Assembly (NCBI GenBank): GCA_021292105.1
Contig: CM037863.1
Span: 4,406,056 to 4,470,055, forward strand
Length of the DNA stretch: 64,000 nucleotides
Direction of reading: 5' to 3'
Source: Anadara kagoshimensis
Lineage: Eukaryota > Mollusca > Bivalvia > Arcoida > Arcidae
Within the stretch, counting starts at the first letter, position 1; each line of letters starts with the position of its first letter. The notes beneath the pieces are model-generated. The model was not told the origin of the DNA and searched no databases. It saw only the letters and a program-made list of their open reading frames with translations. Shown piece by piece: positions 44,480 to 56,355 of this stretch. The position numbers and the translations under genes were made by a program.

Positions 44480-46085
44480 CCATATGAACAGGTTTTCAAT
44501 ATGTTGCCCTCTATTGCATTTAACAATGTAACCAGTTCGACCGTCGCGTACCAGAGCAAGATATACTTTATGTTCCTATATGAAATTAAGTCCACTAAAT
44601 TTAATATAGACCACTGATATAGCCTAGTAATATTGTACACTGAAATTGTGTTTTTATACCAAATCAGAATTTCGGTGCTACAGGTCCGGTTGCTTTGTCC
44701 CAGAACAAAAATGCTTTATGGTCCCATATGAATAGGGTTTTCAGTAATTTAGTCTACAATTGCATTTATTTTAAACCAATTTAGAATTTCAGAGTTAACA
44801 AGTCCCACGGCCTTGTCCCAGAGCAAAAATACTTTTTGTTCCTACATGAATAGGTTTTTCAATAATATTGTCCATTTAACATTTTAGAATCTTAGTCTTA
44901 ACAATTCCGGCCGCCGTGTTCTATAACAAAATACTTGATGTCGCTATGGAAACGGCTTATTTAAGATATAGTTCATTTGTACATTATATACCAATTCAGA
45001 ATCCCAGTGTTAACCATTTCGACCCTGGTGTCCCAGAGCAAAAGTCATTTATAGTCCTATGTGAATACAGTTTTAAATAATATAGTCCACAGTTACATAT
45101 TGCATTTTAAACCAATTCAGAATTTCAGAGTTAACCATTTCGGCCGACCTTCTTGTCCCAGGCCAAAAATGCTTTACGGTCATTAATCAATAGAGTTTTA
45201 AATACTATTATCCACTATTGCATATTGCATTTTAAACCAATTCAGAATTTCAGTGTTAACCTTTTAGGCCGACTTTCTTGTCCCAGAGCAAAAATAATTT
45301 ATGATCCTATGTGAATTGAGTTTTAAATAATATTGTCCACCATTGCATATTGCATTTTAAACAAATTCAGATTTCAGTGCCGACCTTCTTGTCCCAGACC
45401 AAAAATGCTTAATGGTACTAAAAACTATTATCCACTATTGCATATTGAATTTTATACCAATTCAGAATTTCAGTGTTAATCATTTCGGCCTGGGTGTCAC
45501 AGAACAAAAATATTTTATGTTCCTATAAGAACAACTTTTTTGATATATTATCCTCTATTTCTTTTAAATACTATTGAACTACTGATATGTCTGACCCTCG
45601 TGTTCTAGAACAAAAATACTCTATGCTCTTAAAAATGAATAGGGTGTTTAATAACATTGTCCACTAAAATTGCATTTAACAACATTTCAGAATATCGGTG
45701 TCAACCAGTTCTATAGACGCGTACCAGAGCAAAACACTATCTATATAGCTATGTGAATAGATGGATAGAATTTTCAATAATATTGTCCACTATTTCATTT
45801 AAACTTCATTTCAGAATCTTATTGTAAACAATTTCGGCCGTGGTGTCCCTGACTAAACATGCATGATTTTCCTATATTACCATGCTTTCAATATTCTTTC
45901 CACTGAAATTGATTTTATACACATATTTAGAATTTCCGACCGTTAAGAATTCGTCCACCGTGTCCCTGAACACAAAACTTGATGTTGATGTTCTATACAC
46001 ACATATTTTCAAATTTTGACCACTGAAATTATTTTGAACACGTACCGGCCATCGTGACACTGGACAAAGATATACCGGATATTTC
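44480..46085. repeat. Decayed ~116-bp tandem repeat
   Basis: About 13-14 diverged units carry the blocks CCCAGAGCAAAAATACTTTA, TGTTCCTATATGAATAG, TTTTCAATAATATTGTCCAC and TTCAGAATTTCAGTGTTAAC, then a TTCGGCCG-type block. The AGCAAAAAT-type landmark recurs near 44552, 44702, 44821, 44933, 45037, 45162, 45284, 45397, 45502, 45608, 45727, 45852, 45968 and 46060 (spacing 92-150 bp). Heavy divergence marks it as the oldest array here. Confidence 0.85.
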
Positions 46086-46107
46086 AATAATGTTTCCACT
46101 TTTCACT

Positions 46108-46319
46108 ACAGTACAGACCTGTCGAAAGTTTAACACTAAGCTAACGGATAACTGCAGCTGATTTCGGTCCCTCGTTAGCTGTATCTTCACACTTTTTTGT
46201 CAACTACTGTCCACCTCTCGGCAACTTTTTCCCTATAAACTATCCATATATCGGCCACTTGTTAGCCACATTTAGACCACTTTCATTAGCCCAGTGTTAA
46301 ACTTTCGACAGGTCTATAT
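46108..46319. mobile_element. MITE 1, full length
   Basis: Left ACAGTACAGACCTGTCGAAA, then GTTTAACACTAAGCTAACG. Right CATTAGCCCAGTGTTAAACT, then TTCGACAGGTCTATA. The terminal inverted repeats are ~35 bp and the element is ~212 bp, flanked by TA. The interior contains CCTCTCGGCAACTTTTTCCC. It is the reference copy for this family in the window. Confidence 0.92.
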
Positions 46320-46521
46320 TATTTTAATGTTCAAGATATTGATTGATATATATGTACTAATAATACATTTAACTGTTCATAGTTTTATTACAAGTTCACA
46401 ATTCAATTAATAAATTATAATATTAATGGAATTAGGTCTTCCTGTAACTTTGATCAGATTAAAAGTACACTAAAACCTTGGTCTGTTTTACGATGCTAGT
46501 ACAGAAACAATGGCAGCGATT

Positions 46522-46632
46522 GTACAATACAGACCTGTCGAAAGTTTAACGCTAAACTAACGAATTAGTGCCCAATCGACATCTAATTTCAGCCCCAGTA
46601 TACAGCAATATCTCGACAGTTTCCATTTAAAA
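46522..46632 (+). mobile_element. MITE 1 left half, interrupted by a SINE
   Basis: GTACAATACAGACCTGTCGA, AAGTTTAACGCTAAACTAAC and GAATTAGTGCCC match the left side of MITE 1. The sequence breaks off at TCCATTTAAAA, which is repeated after the SINE at 46965-46975. No MITE right end is found before the 22-bp array starts. Confidence 0.85.
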
Positions 46633-46964
46633 ATAACCACTGCAGTAGCTCAGTTGGTAGAGTGCTTGCCCCGTAAGTGGGAGGTCATGTTTCGAACCAC
46701 GACCGGGTCTGACCCAAGACTTGAAAGTGGGTAATGACTGTTCTTTCGCCAAGCACTCGGCATTACGAAATGAAAGTCACGGTTCTTTCGGATGGTAACT
46801 TAAAATAAACGAGGTCCCGTGTCACGGTAGGCTTGGCACGCTAAAGAACCCTGCTGTATAATGCCATCAGCGCAACGCACAGGCAAATTTTCTGTACCTT
46901 CGCCTATAGCTCACGACGTGAAATATTCTTGACTGGAACGTTAAACACCCTTACTCAACTCAAC
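46633..46964 (+). mobile_element. tRNA-derived SINE, family 3, full length with 11-bp target duplication
   Basis: A box TAGCTCAGTTGGTAGAGTGC is nearly canonical, and the B box lies in GTTTCGAACCACGACCGGG. Body: GACTGTTCTTTCGCCAAGC, GCATTACGAAATGAAAGTC, AACGAGGTCCCGTGTCACGG and CCCTGCTGTATAATGCC. Tail: ACTGGAACGTTAAACACCC, then TTACTCAACTCAAC. The perfect direct repeat TCCATTTAAAA (46622-46632 and 46965-46975) bounds it. It is the best-preserved copy of the family here. Confidence 0.94.
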
Positions 46965-46994
46965 TCCATTTAAAATTCCCTCGAAAAATTCCGG

Positions 46995-48357
46995 TAGACA
47001 ACTCGGGAGATGAACTTCGGCAACTCGGTAGATGAACTCGGCAACTCGGTAGACGAACTTCGGCAACTCGGTAGACGAACTTCGGCAACTCGGTAGACGA
47101 ACTTCGGCAACTCGGTAGACGAACTTCGGCAACTCGGGAGACGAACTTCGGCAACTCGGTAGACGAACTTCGGAAACTTGGTAGACGAACTTCAGAAACT
47201 CTGTAAAAGAACTTCGGCAACTCGGTAGACGATCTTCGGAAACTTGGTAGACGAACTTCGGAAACTTTGTAGACGAACTTCGGCAACTCGGGAGACGAAC
47301 TTCGGCGACTCGGTAGACGAACTTCGGAAACTTTGTACATGAATCGAACTTCGGCAACTCGGGAGATGACTTTCGGCAACTTGGGAGATGAACTTCGGCA
47401 ACTCTGTAGACGAACTTCGGCAACTCGGTAGACGAACTTCGGCAACTCGGGAGACGAACTTCGGCAACTCGATAGACGAACTTCGGAAACTTGGTAGACG
47501 AACTTCAGAAACTCTGTAGACGAACTTCGGCAACTCGGTAGACGAACTTCGGAAACTTGGTAGACGAACTTCGGAAACTTTGTAGACGAACTTCGGCAAC
47601 TCGGGAGACGAACTTCGGCGACTCGGTAGACGAACTTCGGAAACTTTGTACATGAATCGAACTTCGGCAACTCGGGAGATGAACTTCGGCAACTTGGGAG
47701 ATGAACTTCGGCAACTCGGTAGACGAACGTCGGCAACTCGGTAGACGAACTTCGGCAACTCGGGAGATGAACTTCGGCAACTCGGGAGACGAACTTTGGC
47801 AACTCAGAAGACAAACTTCGGCAACTCAGGAGACAAACTTCGGCAACTCAGGAGACAAACTTCGGCAACTCGGGGAGACAAGCTTCGGCAACTCGGGAGA
47901 CAAACTTCGGCAACTCGGGAGACAAAATTCGGCAACTCGGGAGACAAACTTCGGCAACTCAGGGGACAAACTTCGGCAACTCAGGAGACAAACTTCGGCA
48001 ACAACTCAGAAGAGAAACTTCGGCAACTCAGGAGACAAATTTCGGCAACAACTAAGAAGAGAAACTTCGGCAACTCGGGAGACAAACTTCGGCAACTCGG
48101 GAGACAAACTTCGGCAACTCAGGGGACAAACTTCGGCAACTCAGGAGACAAACTTCGGCAACAACTCAGAAGAGAAACTTCGGCAACTCAGGAGACAAAC
48201 TTCGGCAACAACTCAGAAGAGAAACTTCGGCAACTCAGGAGACAAACTTCGGCAACAACTCAGAAGAGAAACTTCGGCAACTCAGGAGACAAATTTCGGC
48301 AACAACTAAGAAGAGAAACTTCGGCAACTCGGTAGACGAACTTCGGCAACTGTGTAG
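46995..48357. repeat. 22-bp minisatellite with two variant domains
   Basis: The unit is GACGAACTTCGGCAACTCGG then TA. Until about 47815 the GACGAAC...CTCGGTA form dominates. After that GACAAAC...CTCAGGA dominates, with AACAACTCAGAAGAGAAAC insertions. A block of about 180 bp with the rare marker CATGAATCGAACTTCGG recurs 313 bp apart (47338 and 47651). Frames are open on both strands because the unit lacks stops; they are not genes. Confidence 0.95.
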
Positions 48358-48429
48358 ATCTGTATTGTATTGATTTTATTTGATGATGTTTACAAGTAAC
48401 AGACCTGTACAATTTATACATTTAGACTT

Positions 48430-48645
48430 ACAGTACAGACCTGACGAAAGTTTAACATTAGGCTTAAGAATTCTTTTCGAATCAGCAGCTCGTTTCATCC
48501 CCCCCTCGTTACCTCTTTTTCGGCAGCTGGTATTTATCTCTCGACAGTTTATTAAGTAACTAGCTATCCATATCTCGGTCATTCGGGTACCAAACTTCGA
48601 CCCCTTGTTGTTAGTACATTGTTAAACTTTCGACAGAACTGTATT
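48430..48645. mobile_element. MITE 1, full length
   Basis: Left TACAGTACAGACCTGACGAA, then AGTTTAACATTAGGCTTAAG. Right TAGTACATTGTTAAACTTTC, then GACAGAACTGTA. It is ~216 bp with imperfect inverted ends. Confidence 0.88.
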
Positions 48646-48730
48646 GTTTTATTTAATATTATATGAATTATGTCTTTTACTGGTGTATATATGGCGAGAT
48701 TTTTTAATCTTTTTGTATTGTGTTGTTTTT

Positions 48731-48824
48731 GTTGTATTGTATTGTATTGTATTGTATTGTATTGTATTGTATTGTATTGTATTGTATTGTATTGTATTGT
48801 ATTGTATTGTATTGTATTGTATTA
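48731..48824. repeat. (ATTGT)n pentanucleotide microsatellite
   Basis: About 18 near-perfect tandem copies of ATTGT. Confidence 0.98.
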
Positions 48825-50376
48825 ATGTGGCAGCCTGTAAATAATTATTTAATTAAGGTTTCATTTAATTAAGATAATTATGTTTACTTTAATAATTCAT
48901 CTCTTTCAGATCATTAATTTTATTTTTTATTCACTTGTAGGTTAAAGTCCATGGTTTTGTTCTTGTATTGTGTTATGTGTTGTGCCTTTACTTTTGTACT
49001 GTACTGTATATGTAGTCTTGTGTAATGTGGAGTTGTCTTTCTTCTTAACCTCTGACCTGGCTATTATACTTTTTCCATTGGCCCTTTCTAAAACCTGTTT
49101 TTCACTCACTCTCACTCATGTGCAAGTGGTCAGTGGGTGTTGGCTCTTGTGTTGATGGTTTTGAACAACTTAAACAGCTTTCTAGTACATGTATTTGACT
49201 CTACAAATTCTCAAGGTATTTACACAGTTACATTTACACTCTCTGCATTATTTTGGTCATTTTCAGTGCTCTGCATTTATAGCATAAATTTCCAGTCTTT
49301 GCCATGTACTTTAGTTTTCTTCAGTATTTTCTATTTCAAATGCACATGCACTTTAATATTTTTTATTGCATAAAGTATGAGAGGTTTTAATAATAATTTT
49401 CTAATATATAGAATAAGGGTTTTCTCAGGTTAAATTAATAATAAATTTCCTGTAAAGTATATTTTATTAATATTGTGATAATTCACAATATTGGGCTAAA
49501 TATTTGGTTGTAAACACCATATTTGTTACCATGTATTTATACTGGGTTTTTGTTTATTTAGGTCTCTTTTTGTACCAAGGCTTATTGGACGAGTGCCAAG
49601 TCCTAGTAACCATATTATTGGTAGGCTTTTATTTTTTACAATCCTTATTAATATTTTTGTAAATGTTTTCCCTTTGTTTTATAAGTTTTAATTGTTGCTG
49701 CCCGTGATATTCATCTTCTCATGGTTCAATAGTTTACACGGGGCAGTTTGACCTTCACTTATAAATTAGCTGTAGCGGACAACTATTCACTGTAGCTACT
49801 GTTATTTTTGGCAAATTATAATTATAAACATATTTTATAATACCGCTAGTCAGTTCAAGCAACTATTAGCGAAATATATAAGTTATTAGGGTGGTTTTTT
49901 ATTTTACGTTATGTATATCTGTGATGAATTGTAAGATCACATGACTCATGTACACAGTATGTTGTTTCGTCACGTGGTTTGTCAGGTCACGTGACTATGG
50001 TCTTTACTATTATTTTATGTTGTATGCTAAGGTTGTTTTCCAGTCCCTTATCTTCTTATTTGTTTTATCTACAGGGACGGTGAACATTTATTTGTGATAT
50101 ATAGCATAATGGTTGGAGAATAAATGTTGGAATAATTATAATCAACCGAGTTATATTATATTTTAACACCGGTTACATTAAATAAAAAACGCCTGTATTT
50201 TAAAGTAGACAGGTTCGTTGCTTTGATGAATATAAGTTTAGCATGCGTTAAAAGTCAACTGCTCCTGCACACCAAACTTGAAATTAAATCCAAAAAGAAC
50301 CAAATACACGGAGATATTGTTGTAGAGGTTACATGGGAGAGATTACACCATATAAACAACGGAAAAGTCAATAATT
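48825..50376. other. AT-rich intergenic stretch, no gene recognised
   Basis: No frame with recognisable domains and no terminal repeats were found. It is T-rich on plus, with AATAAA near 50120. It could include untranslated exon or intron sequence of a gene whose coding part is elsewhere, but nothing here shows that. Confidence 0.4.
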
Positions 50377-50748
50377 TTATTTTAATATTTATTTATTTAT
50401 TTATGATATCTACATGTATTTATAATTGTATTTATTCATGTTTTTATTTATATATTTATCCGTGTATGTATTTATTTATGTATTCATTTATTTGTTTAAT
50501 TATTTAATTATTCATTTATTTATTTAATTATTCATTTATTTTTTATTTATCTATTTATTCATGTATTTATTTATTTATTCATATATTTTTTATTTATTCA
50601 TGTATTTGTTTATTAATTTATTTATCCGTGTATGTATTTATTTATGTATTCATTTATTTGTTTAATTATTTAATTATTCATTTATTTATTTAATTATTCA
50701 TTTATTTTTTATTTATCTATTTATTTATTTATTTATTTATTTGATTCA
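50377..50748. repeat. (TTTA)n-rich low-complexity tract with internal 166-bp duplication
   Basis: TTTATTTA-type repeats throughout. The block starting CCGTGTATGTATTTATTTAT at 50460 recurs at 50626 with the same following order (GTATTCATTTATTTG, then TTTAATTATTTAATTATTC). Confidence 0.9.
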
Positions 50749-50788
50749 TATCTATATTTTTCAAAGATCATCTTGCTATCTTTGTATA

Positions 50789-51035
50789 TGCAAACAACAT
50801 TGACCTGTCCGCTTGACCTTTGATTTAAATTATTATTTAAATTATTTTTTATGGACGAGTAAATTCAAGTAATAGGTATCATGAGTGTACATTTCGTCTA
50901 TATGATGTGAACACTAATCATGAACAATATGTAAATTATTAAATGCGAATCCTAACACTACCCATGTATTGGATGGATTCTCCTATATGACTATTCCTAA
51001 TGAAAGGTCAAACAGACAGGTCAATTTTGTGTACT
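50789..51035. mobile_element. MITE 2, 247 bp, TATA flanks
   Basis: The ends are TGCAAACAACATTGACCTGT and GACAGGTCAATTTTGTGTAC, with TATA at 50785-50788 and 51036-51039. The interior has ATGCGAATCCTAACACTACC and TATTCCTAATGAAAGGTC. It abuts the end of the TTTA tract. Confidence 0.92.
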
Positions 51036-51395
51036 TATATGCAGTTATGTATACAATTATAAATTATCAACTTTGAACAGTTTTAAAATATCTACAGTAA
51101 TACATTTCAAGTTTGAGACTATGTCTTTACATTGTTTGTGTCTAAAAGAATCACATTGAGTCGATATTATCTGTCAGAACAAAACGCTCAATATTGTTAA
51201 AACACTTATACAAATACTGAAAGATTTTAAACAAAAATAAACAAAATACACGTATGTTTGAATTGGTGACTTGTTACAAAAACATATTCTTTACCGCTCA
51301 GTATATAAATTATAACAGTACAGACGCTTCAGTCAAGAATCTGTCACATTTGTCGAGATTGTCATTTTAGTGATGTTGAAGGAAACCGGTGTGTC
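51036..51395. other. Unique AT-rich spacer
   Basis: No gene, inverted repeat or tandem structure was recognised. Confidence 0.45.
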
Positions 51396-53767
51396 CAAAA
51401 ATAACCACCTACCTTCGGCAAGCGAACTGGCAAAATAACCACCTACCTTCGGCAAGCGAACTGGCAAAATAACCACCTACCTTCGACAAGCGAACTGGCA
51501 AAATAACCACCTACCTTCGACAAGCGAACTGGCAAAATAACCACCTACCTTCGACAAGCGAACTGGCAAAATAACCACCTACCTTCGGCAAGCGAACTGG
51601 CAAAATAACCACCTACCTTCGACAAGCGAACTGGCAAAATAACCACCTACCTTCGACAAGCGAACTGGCAAAATAACCACCTACCTTCGACAAGCGAACT
51701 GGCAAAATAACCACCTACCTTCGACAAGCGAACTGGCAAAATAACCACCTACCTTCGACAAGCGAACTGGCAAAATAACCACCTACCTTCGCAAGCGAAC
51801 TGGCAAAATAACCACCTACCTTCGACAAGCGAACTGGCAAAATAACCACCTACCTTCGACAAGCGAACTGGCAAAATAACCACCTACCTTCGACAAGCGA
51901 ACTGGCAAAATAACCACCTACCTTCGACAAGCGAACTGGCAAAATAACCACCTACCTTCGACAAGCGAACTGGCAAAATAACCACCTACCTTCGACAAGC
52001 GAACTGGCAAAATAACCACCTACCTTCGACAAGCGAACTGGCAAAATAACCACCTACCTTCGACAAGCGAACTGGCAAAATAACCACCTACCTTCGACAA
52101 GCGAACTGGCAAAATAACCACCTACCTTCGACAAGCGAACTGGCAAAATAACCACCTACCTTCGGCAAGCGAACTGGCAAAATAACCACCTACCTTCGAC
52201 AAGCGAACTGGCAAAATAACCACCTACCTTCGCAAGCGAACTGGCAAAATAACCACCTACCTTCGGCAAGCGAACTGGCAAAATAACCCCTACCTTCGCA
52301 AGCGAACTGGCAAAATAACCACCTACCTTCGACAAGCGAACTGGCAAAATAACCACCTACCTTCGACAAGCGAACTGGCAAAATAACCACCTACCTTCGG
52401 CAAGCGAACTGGCAAAATAACCACCTACCTTCGACAAGCGAACTGGCAAAATAACCACCTACCTTCGACAAGCGAACTGGCAAAATAACCACCTACCTTC
52501 GACAAGCGAACTGGCAAAATAACCACCTACCTTCGGCAAGCGAACTGGCAAAATAACCACCTACCTTCGGCAAACGAACTGGCAAAAAACCACCTACCTT
52601 CGACAAGCGAACTGGCAAAATAACCACCTACCTTCGACAAGCGAACTGGCAAAATAACCACCTACCTTCGACAAGCGAACTGGCAAAATAAACACCTACC
52701 TTCGGCAAACGAACTGGCAAAATAAACACCTACCTTCGACAAGCGAACTGGCAAAATAACCACCTACCTTCGGCAAACGAACTGGCAAAATAACCACCTA
52801 CCTTCGACAAGCGAACTGGCAATTTAACCACCTACCTTCGGCAAACGAACTGGCAAAATAACCACCTACCTTCGGCAAGCGAACTGGCAAAATAACCACC
52901 TACCTTCGACAAGCAAACTGGCAAAATAACCAACTGCCTTCGGCAAACGAACTGGCAAAATAACCACCTACCTTCGGCAAACGAACTGGCAAAATAACCT
53001 ACCTTCGGCAAACGAACTGGCAAAATAACCACCTACCTTTGGCAAACGAACTGGCAAAATAACCACCTACCTTCGGCAAACGAACTGGCAAAATAACCAC
53101 CTACCTTTTGCAAGCGAACTGGCAAAATAACCACCTACCTTCGACAAGCAAACTGGCAAAATAACCAACTGCCTTCGGCAAACGAACTGGCAAAATAACC
53201 ACCTACCTTCGGCAAGCGAACTGGCAAAATAACCACCTACCTTCGGCAAACGAACTGGCAAAATAACCACCTACCTTTGGCAAGCGAACTGGCAAAATAA
53301 CCACCTACCTTCGGCAAGCAAACTGGCAAAATAACCACCTACCTTCGGCAAACGAACTGGCAAAATAACCACCTACCTTTGGCAAGCGAACTGGCAAAAT
53401 AACCACCTACCTTCGACAAGCGAACTGGCAAAAACCACCTACCTTCGACAAGCGAACTGGCAAAATAACCACCTACTTTCGACAAGCGAACTGGCAAAAT
53501 AACCACCTACCTTTGGCAAGCAAACTGGCAATATAACCACCTACCTTCGACAAGCGAACTGGCAAAATAACCACCTACCTTCGACAAGCGAACTGGCAAA
53601 ATAACCACCTACCTTCGACAAGCGAACTGGCAAAATAACCACCTACCTTCGGCAAGCAAACTGGCAAAATAACCACCTACCTTCGACAAGCGAACTGGCA
53701 AAATAACCACCTACCTTCGGCAAACGAACTGGCAAAATAACCACCTACCTTCGACAAGCAAACTGGC
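51396..53767. repeat. 34-bp minisatellite
   Basis: About 69 copies of a 34-bp unit (AACCACCTACCTTCGACAAG, then CGAACTGGCAAAAT). GACAAGC is the main form up to about 52550, while GGCAAAC and TTTGGC forms dominate after about 52700. A block with the rare marker ACCAACTGCCTTCGG recurs 235 bp apart (52930 and 53165). Minus-strand peptides such as VILPVRLSKVGGYFAS come from the unit. Confidence 0.97.
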
Positions 53768-54617
53768 TAAGTTTTACACCTTAGGATCTACCCCCGAGTT
53801 AGGCACGAACCTAGAACTTCACAACCCAGACCCCCTCCCTCTATTAGACGAGACCTTAAAACCGAAGTTCCATCTCAATTGCCGTATCGCCGGCCATGTC
53901 TTTTATGTGCCGACACAGGCCGCCATCACGGTTATAAAGCAATGTTACGGTAACTAATGACGTACTATTGTCAGTGACGTCATCAATGGCACACTTCAGG
54001 GCGAGTTTTTATTCTCTTTGTGATTCATTCAAGCATGTCGGGCTTCTGTCGGAACATTGTTGGCGTGGCAGGTGAAACGTCAATTAAGTATAGAAGCAAA
54101 TTTTAGCTTTGTAAAAGAAGCTTGAATTAAATACCATAAAACATCACTATATATTGTCCTTTTTTATATAATTAATAAATTCCATCTTTATGATTGGCTA
54201 AAACGGTAACACGTGACCATTGGATCTCACATCATATACCACGGATTTTCCGGTGAATATCAAATTCGGTGTACTAGTACGTCATCAATTTTTGTTGACG
54301 TTCTCCGTAAAATGATTAGAACGTCATCAATTAAGTGTATGCAAGTGATTGTGTCTTGTTATTTTTTTCATAGAACGTTAACGTTATGGCATTATCAATT
54401 TACAATGTAGTGTGCAATTCATTGTGCCAATTATTTTTCATAGAATCAGACTTAAAAAGTTAGATTGATCTAACCAATGCGGGATAATTTTAGTGTGATC
54501 AACCAGGGTGGACAGGGAAATCTAATATCGGTAAAATAGATTACCTGGTCACAGATTTGAGAAAACATTGTCAACCAAAATGACACAGTGGCTAAATTAT
54601 ATAATAAAACAGTTATG
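53768..54617. other. Unique intergenic stretch
   Basis: No gene is recognised. A perfect CRE-type octamer TGACGTCA lies at 53975-53982 and CACGTG near 54210, but no adjoining gene start was found. ATTTTCCGGTGAATATCA near 54245 repeats part of the palindrome arm at 54700. Confidence 0.4.
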
Positions 54618-54739
54618 GACTTTTAGTGGTTGTATATGGTGTGATATTCACCGGAAAAATAAATATTGACCTCGGCTGTCACCTCGATCAATATTTATTT
54701 TCCGGTGAATATCACACCATATACAACCACTAAAAAGTC
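54618..54739. repeat. 52-bp-arm palindrome
   Basis: The left arm 54618-54669 and right arm 54688-54739 are reverse complements except for two one-base length differences in T and A runs. They contain GGTTGTATATGGTGTGATAT and TCACCGGAAAA. The loop is 18 bp (CCTCGGCTGTCACCTCGA). It may be the core of a small MITE, since a related arm piece lies near 54230-54270. Confidence 0.92.
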
Positions 54740-54846
54740 GATAATTGTATAATATATGTCCTTTCCTGCTGGGAGAAAGATATTAGTGCTACCTAAAAAT
54801 AGAGCTTACCATGGGCCGAGTTGAGTATCGGATTCGTTACTTATTC

Positions 54847-54880
54847 GTTACTTTAGTGTTAAACTTTCGACAGACCTGTG
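54847..54880 (-). mobile_element. MITE 1 right-end fragment
   Basis: TTAGTGTTAAACTTTCGACA then GACCTGTGATG matches the MITE 1 terminus. No partner end lies within the expected distance. Confidence 0.6.
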
Positions 54881-55097
54881 ATGTATTAAAGCCTATTTCT
54901 TTAATATTTTTGCATGCTTTAAAGTCACATTTCTTTATGAAGTCAAAAGTCAGAGTGGTGTCAGACTGGTGTCAATAAGTCAAAGTTTGATGTATACACG
55001 CAATAAACATTTACGATGCTATGTTTACACAAAACGATTTTGACTTATGATTTCCTACAATTTTTTCGTTAACGATTCATTTGATGAAAATCGGATT

Positions 55098-56355
55098 ACT
55101 AGTACTTGCATTAACTCGTAGTAATTCGTATTAACTCGGTATAACTCGTATTAACTCGGTATAACTCGTAATAACTCATATTAACTCGTATTAACATGCA
55201 TTGACTCATATTAACTCGTTGTTACTCGTATTAACTCGTGTGTAGTTACTCGTATTTACTCGTATTAACTCGTGTGTATTTACTCGTATTAACTCGTGTG
55301 TAGTTATTCGTATTAACTCGTGTGTAGTTACTCGTATTAACTCGTGTGTAGTTACTCGTATTTACTCGTAGTTACTAGTATTAACTCGTGTGTAGCTATT
55401 CGTATTAACTCGTGTGTAGTTATTCGTATTAACTCGTGTGTAGTTACTCGTATTAACTCGTGTGTAGTTACTCGTATTACTCGTAGTTACTAGTATTAAC
55501 TCGTGTGTAGTTACTCGTATTAACTCGTGTGTAGTTACTCGTATTTACTCGTAGTTACTAGTATTAACTCGTGTGTAGTTACTCGTATTTACTCGTAGTT
55601 ACTAGTATTAACTCGTGTGTAGTTACTCGTATTAACTCGTGTAGTCATTCGTATTAACTTGTACGTAGTTACTCGTATTAACTCGTATGTAGTTACTCGT
55701 ATTAACTCGTGTGTAGTTACTCGTATTAACTCGTGTGTAGTTATTCGTATTAACTTGTACGTAGTTACTCGTATTAACTCGTATTTACTCGTACTTACTC
55801 GTAGCTACTCGTATTAACTCGTACGTTGTTACTCGTATTAACTCGTATTTGCTCGTAGTTGCTCGTAGTTACTCGTATTAACTCGTGTGTAGTTACTCGT
55901 ATTAACTCGTGTGTAGTTACTCATATTAACTCGTATGTAGTTACTCGTATTAACTCGTGTGTAAATACTCTTATTAACTCGTGTGTAGTTACTCGTATTT
56001 ACTCGTGTGTAGTTACTCGTATTTACTCGTAGTTACTAGTATTAACTCGTGTGTTGTTACTCGTATTAACTCGTATTTACCCGTATTAACTTGTATTTAC
56101 TTGTACTTATTCGTAGTTACTCGTATTAACTCGTGTGTAGTTACTCGTATTAACTCTTATTAACTCGTATTAACTCGTAGTTACTCGTATCAACTGACAT
56201 TTACCCGAACTCGTTGTTACTTTTTAACTCGTATTAACTCGTACTTACTACTAGTTACTCGTATTAACTCGTATTTACTCGTATTAACTCGTACTTACTC
56301 GTATTAACTTGTACTTACTCGTAGTTACTCGCATTAACTCGTATTAAGTCGTAAA
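55098..56355. repeat. Irregular TAACTCGTA/TTACTCGTA minisatellite
   Basis: A basic 10-12-bp motif (TTACTCGTAT, TAACTCGTGTGTAG) is organised in many places as a 24-bp unit (TTACTCGTATTAACTCGTGT, then GTAG). It is more regular at 55200-56000 and looser at both edges. Confidence 0.93.

Noticed and set aside
46633..46710. Possible functional tRNA gene (TAGCTCAGTTGGTAGAGTGC)
   Set aside because: The tRNA-like head continues into the conserved family 3 SINE body and is flanked by an 11-bp target duplication. The T-arm region does not close into a proper tRNA.
46941..48335. Frames of 160-284 codons such as SCRSSSTELPKFVYRVAEV and RQLRRQTSATQETNFGN
   Set aside because: They are products of the 22-bp array on both strands with no independent coding evidence.
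51396..53767. Minus-strand VILPVRLSKVGGYFASSL frames
   Set aside because: They are translations of the 34-bp unit, broken wherever unit length changes.
53975..53982. TGACGTCA octamer as a cAMP-response promoter element
   Set aside because: One perfect octamer is expected about once by chance in a window this size, and no gene start lies nearby.
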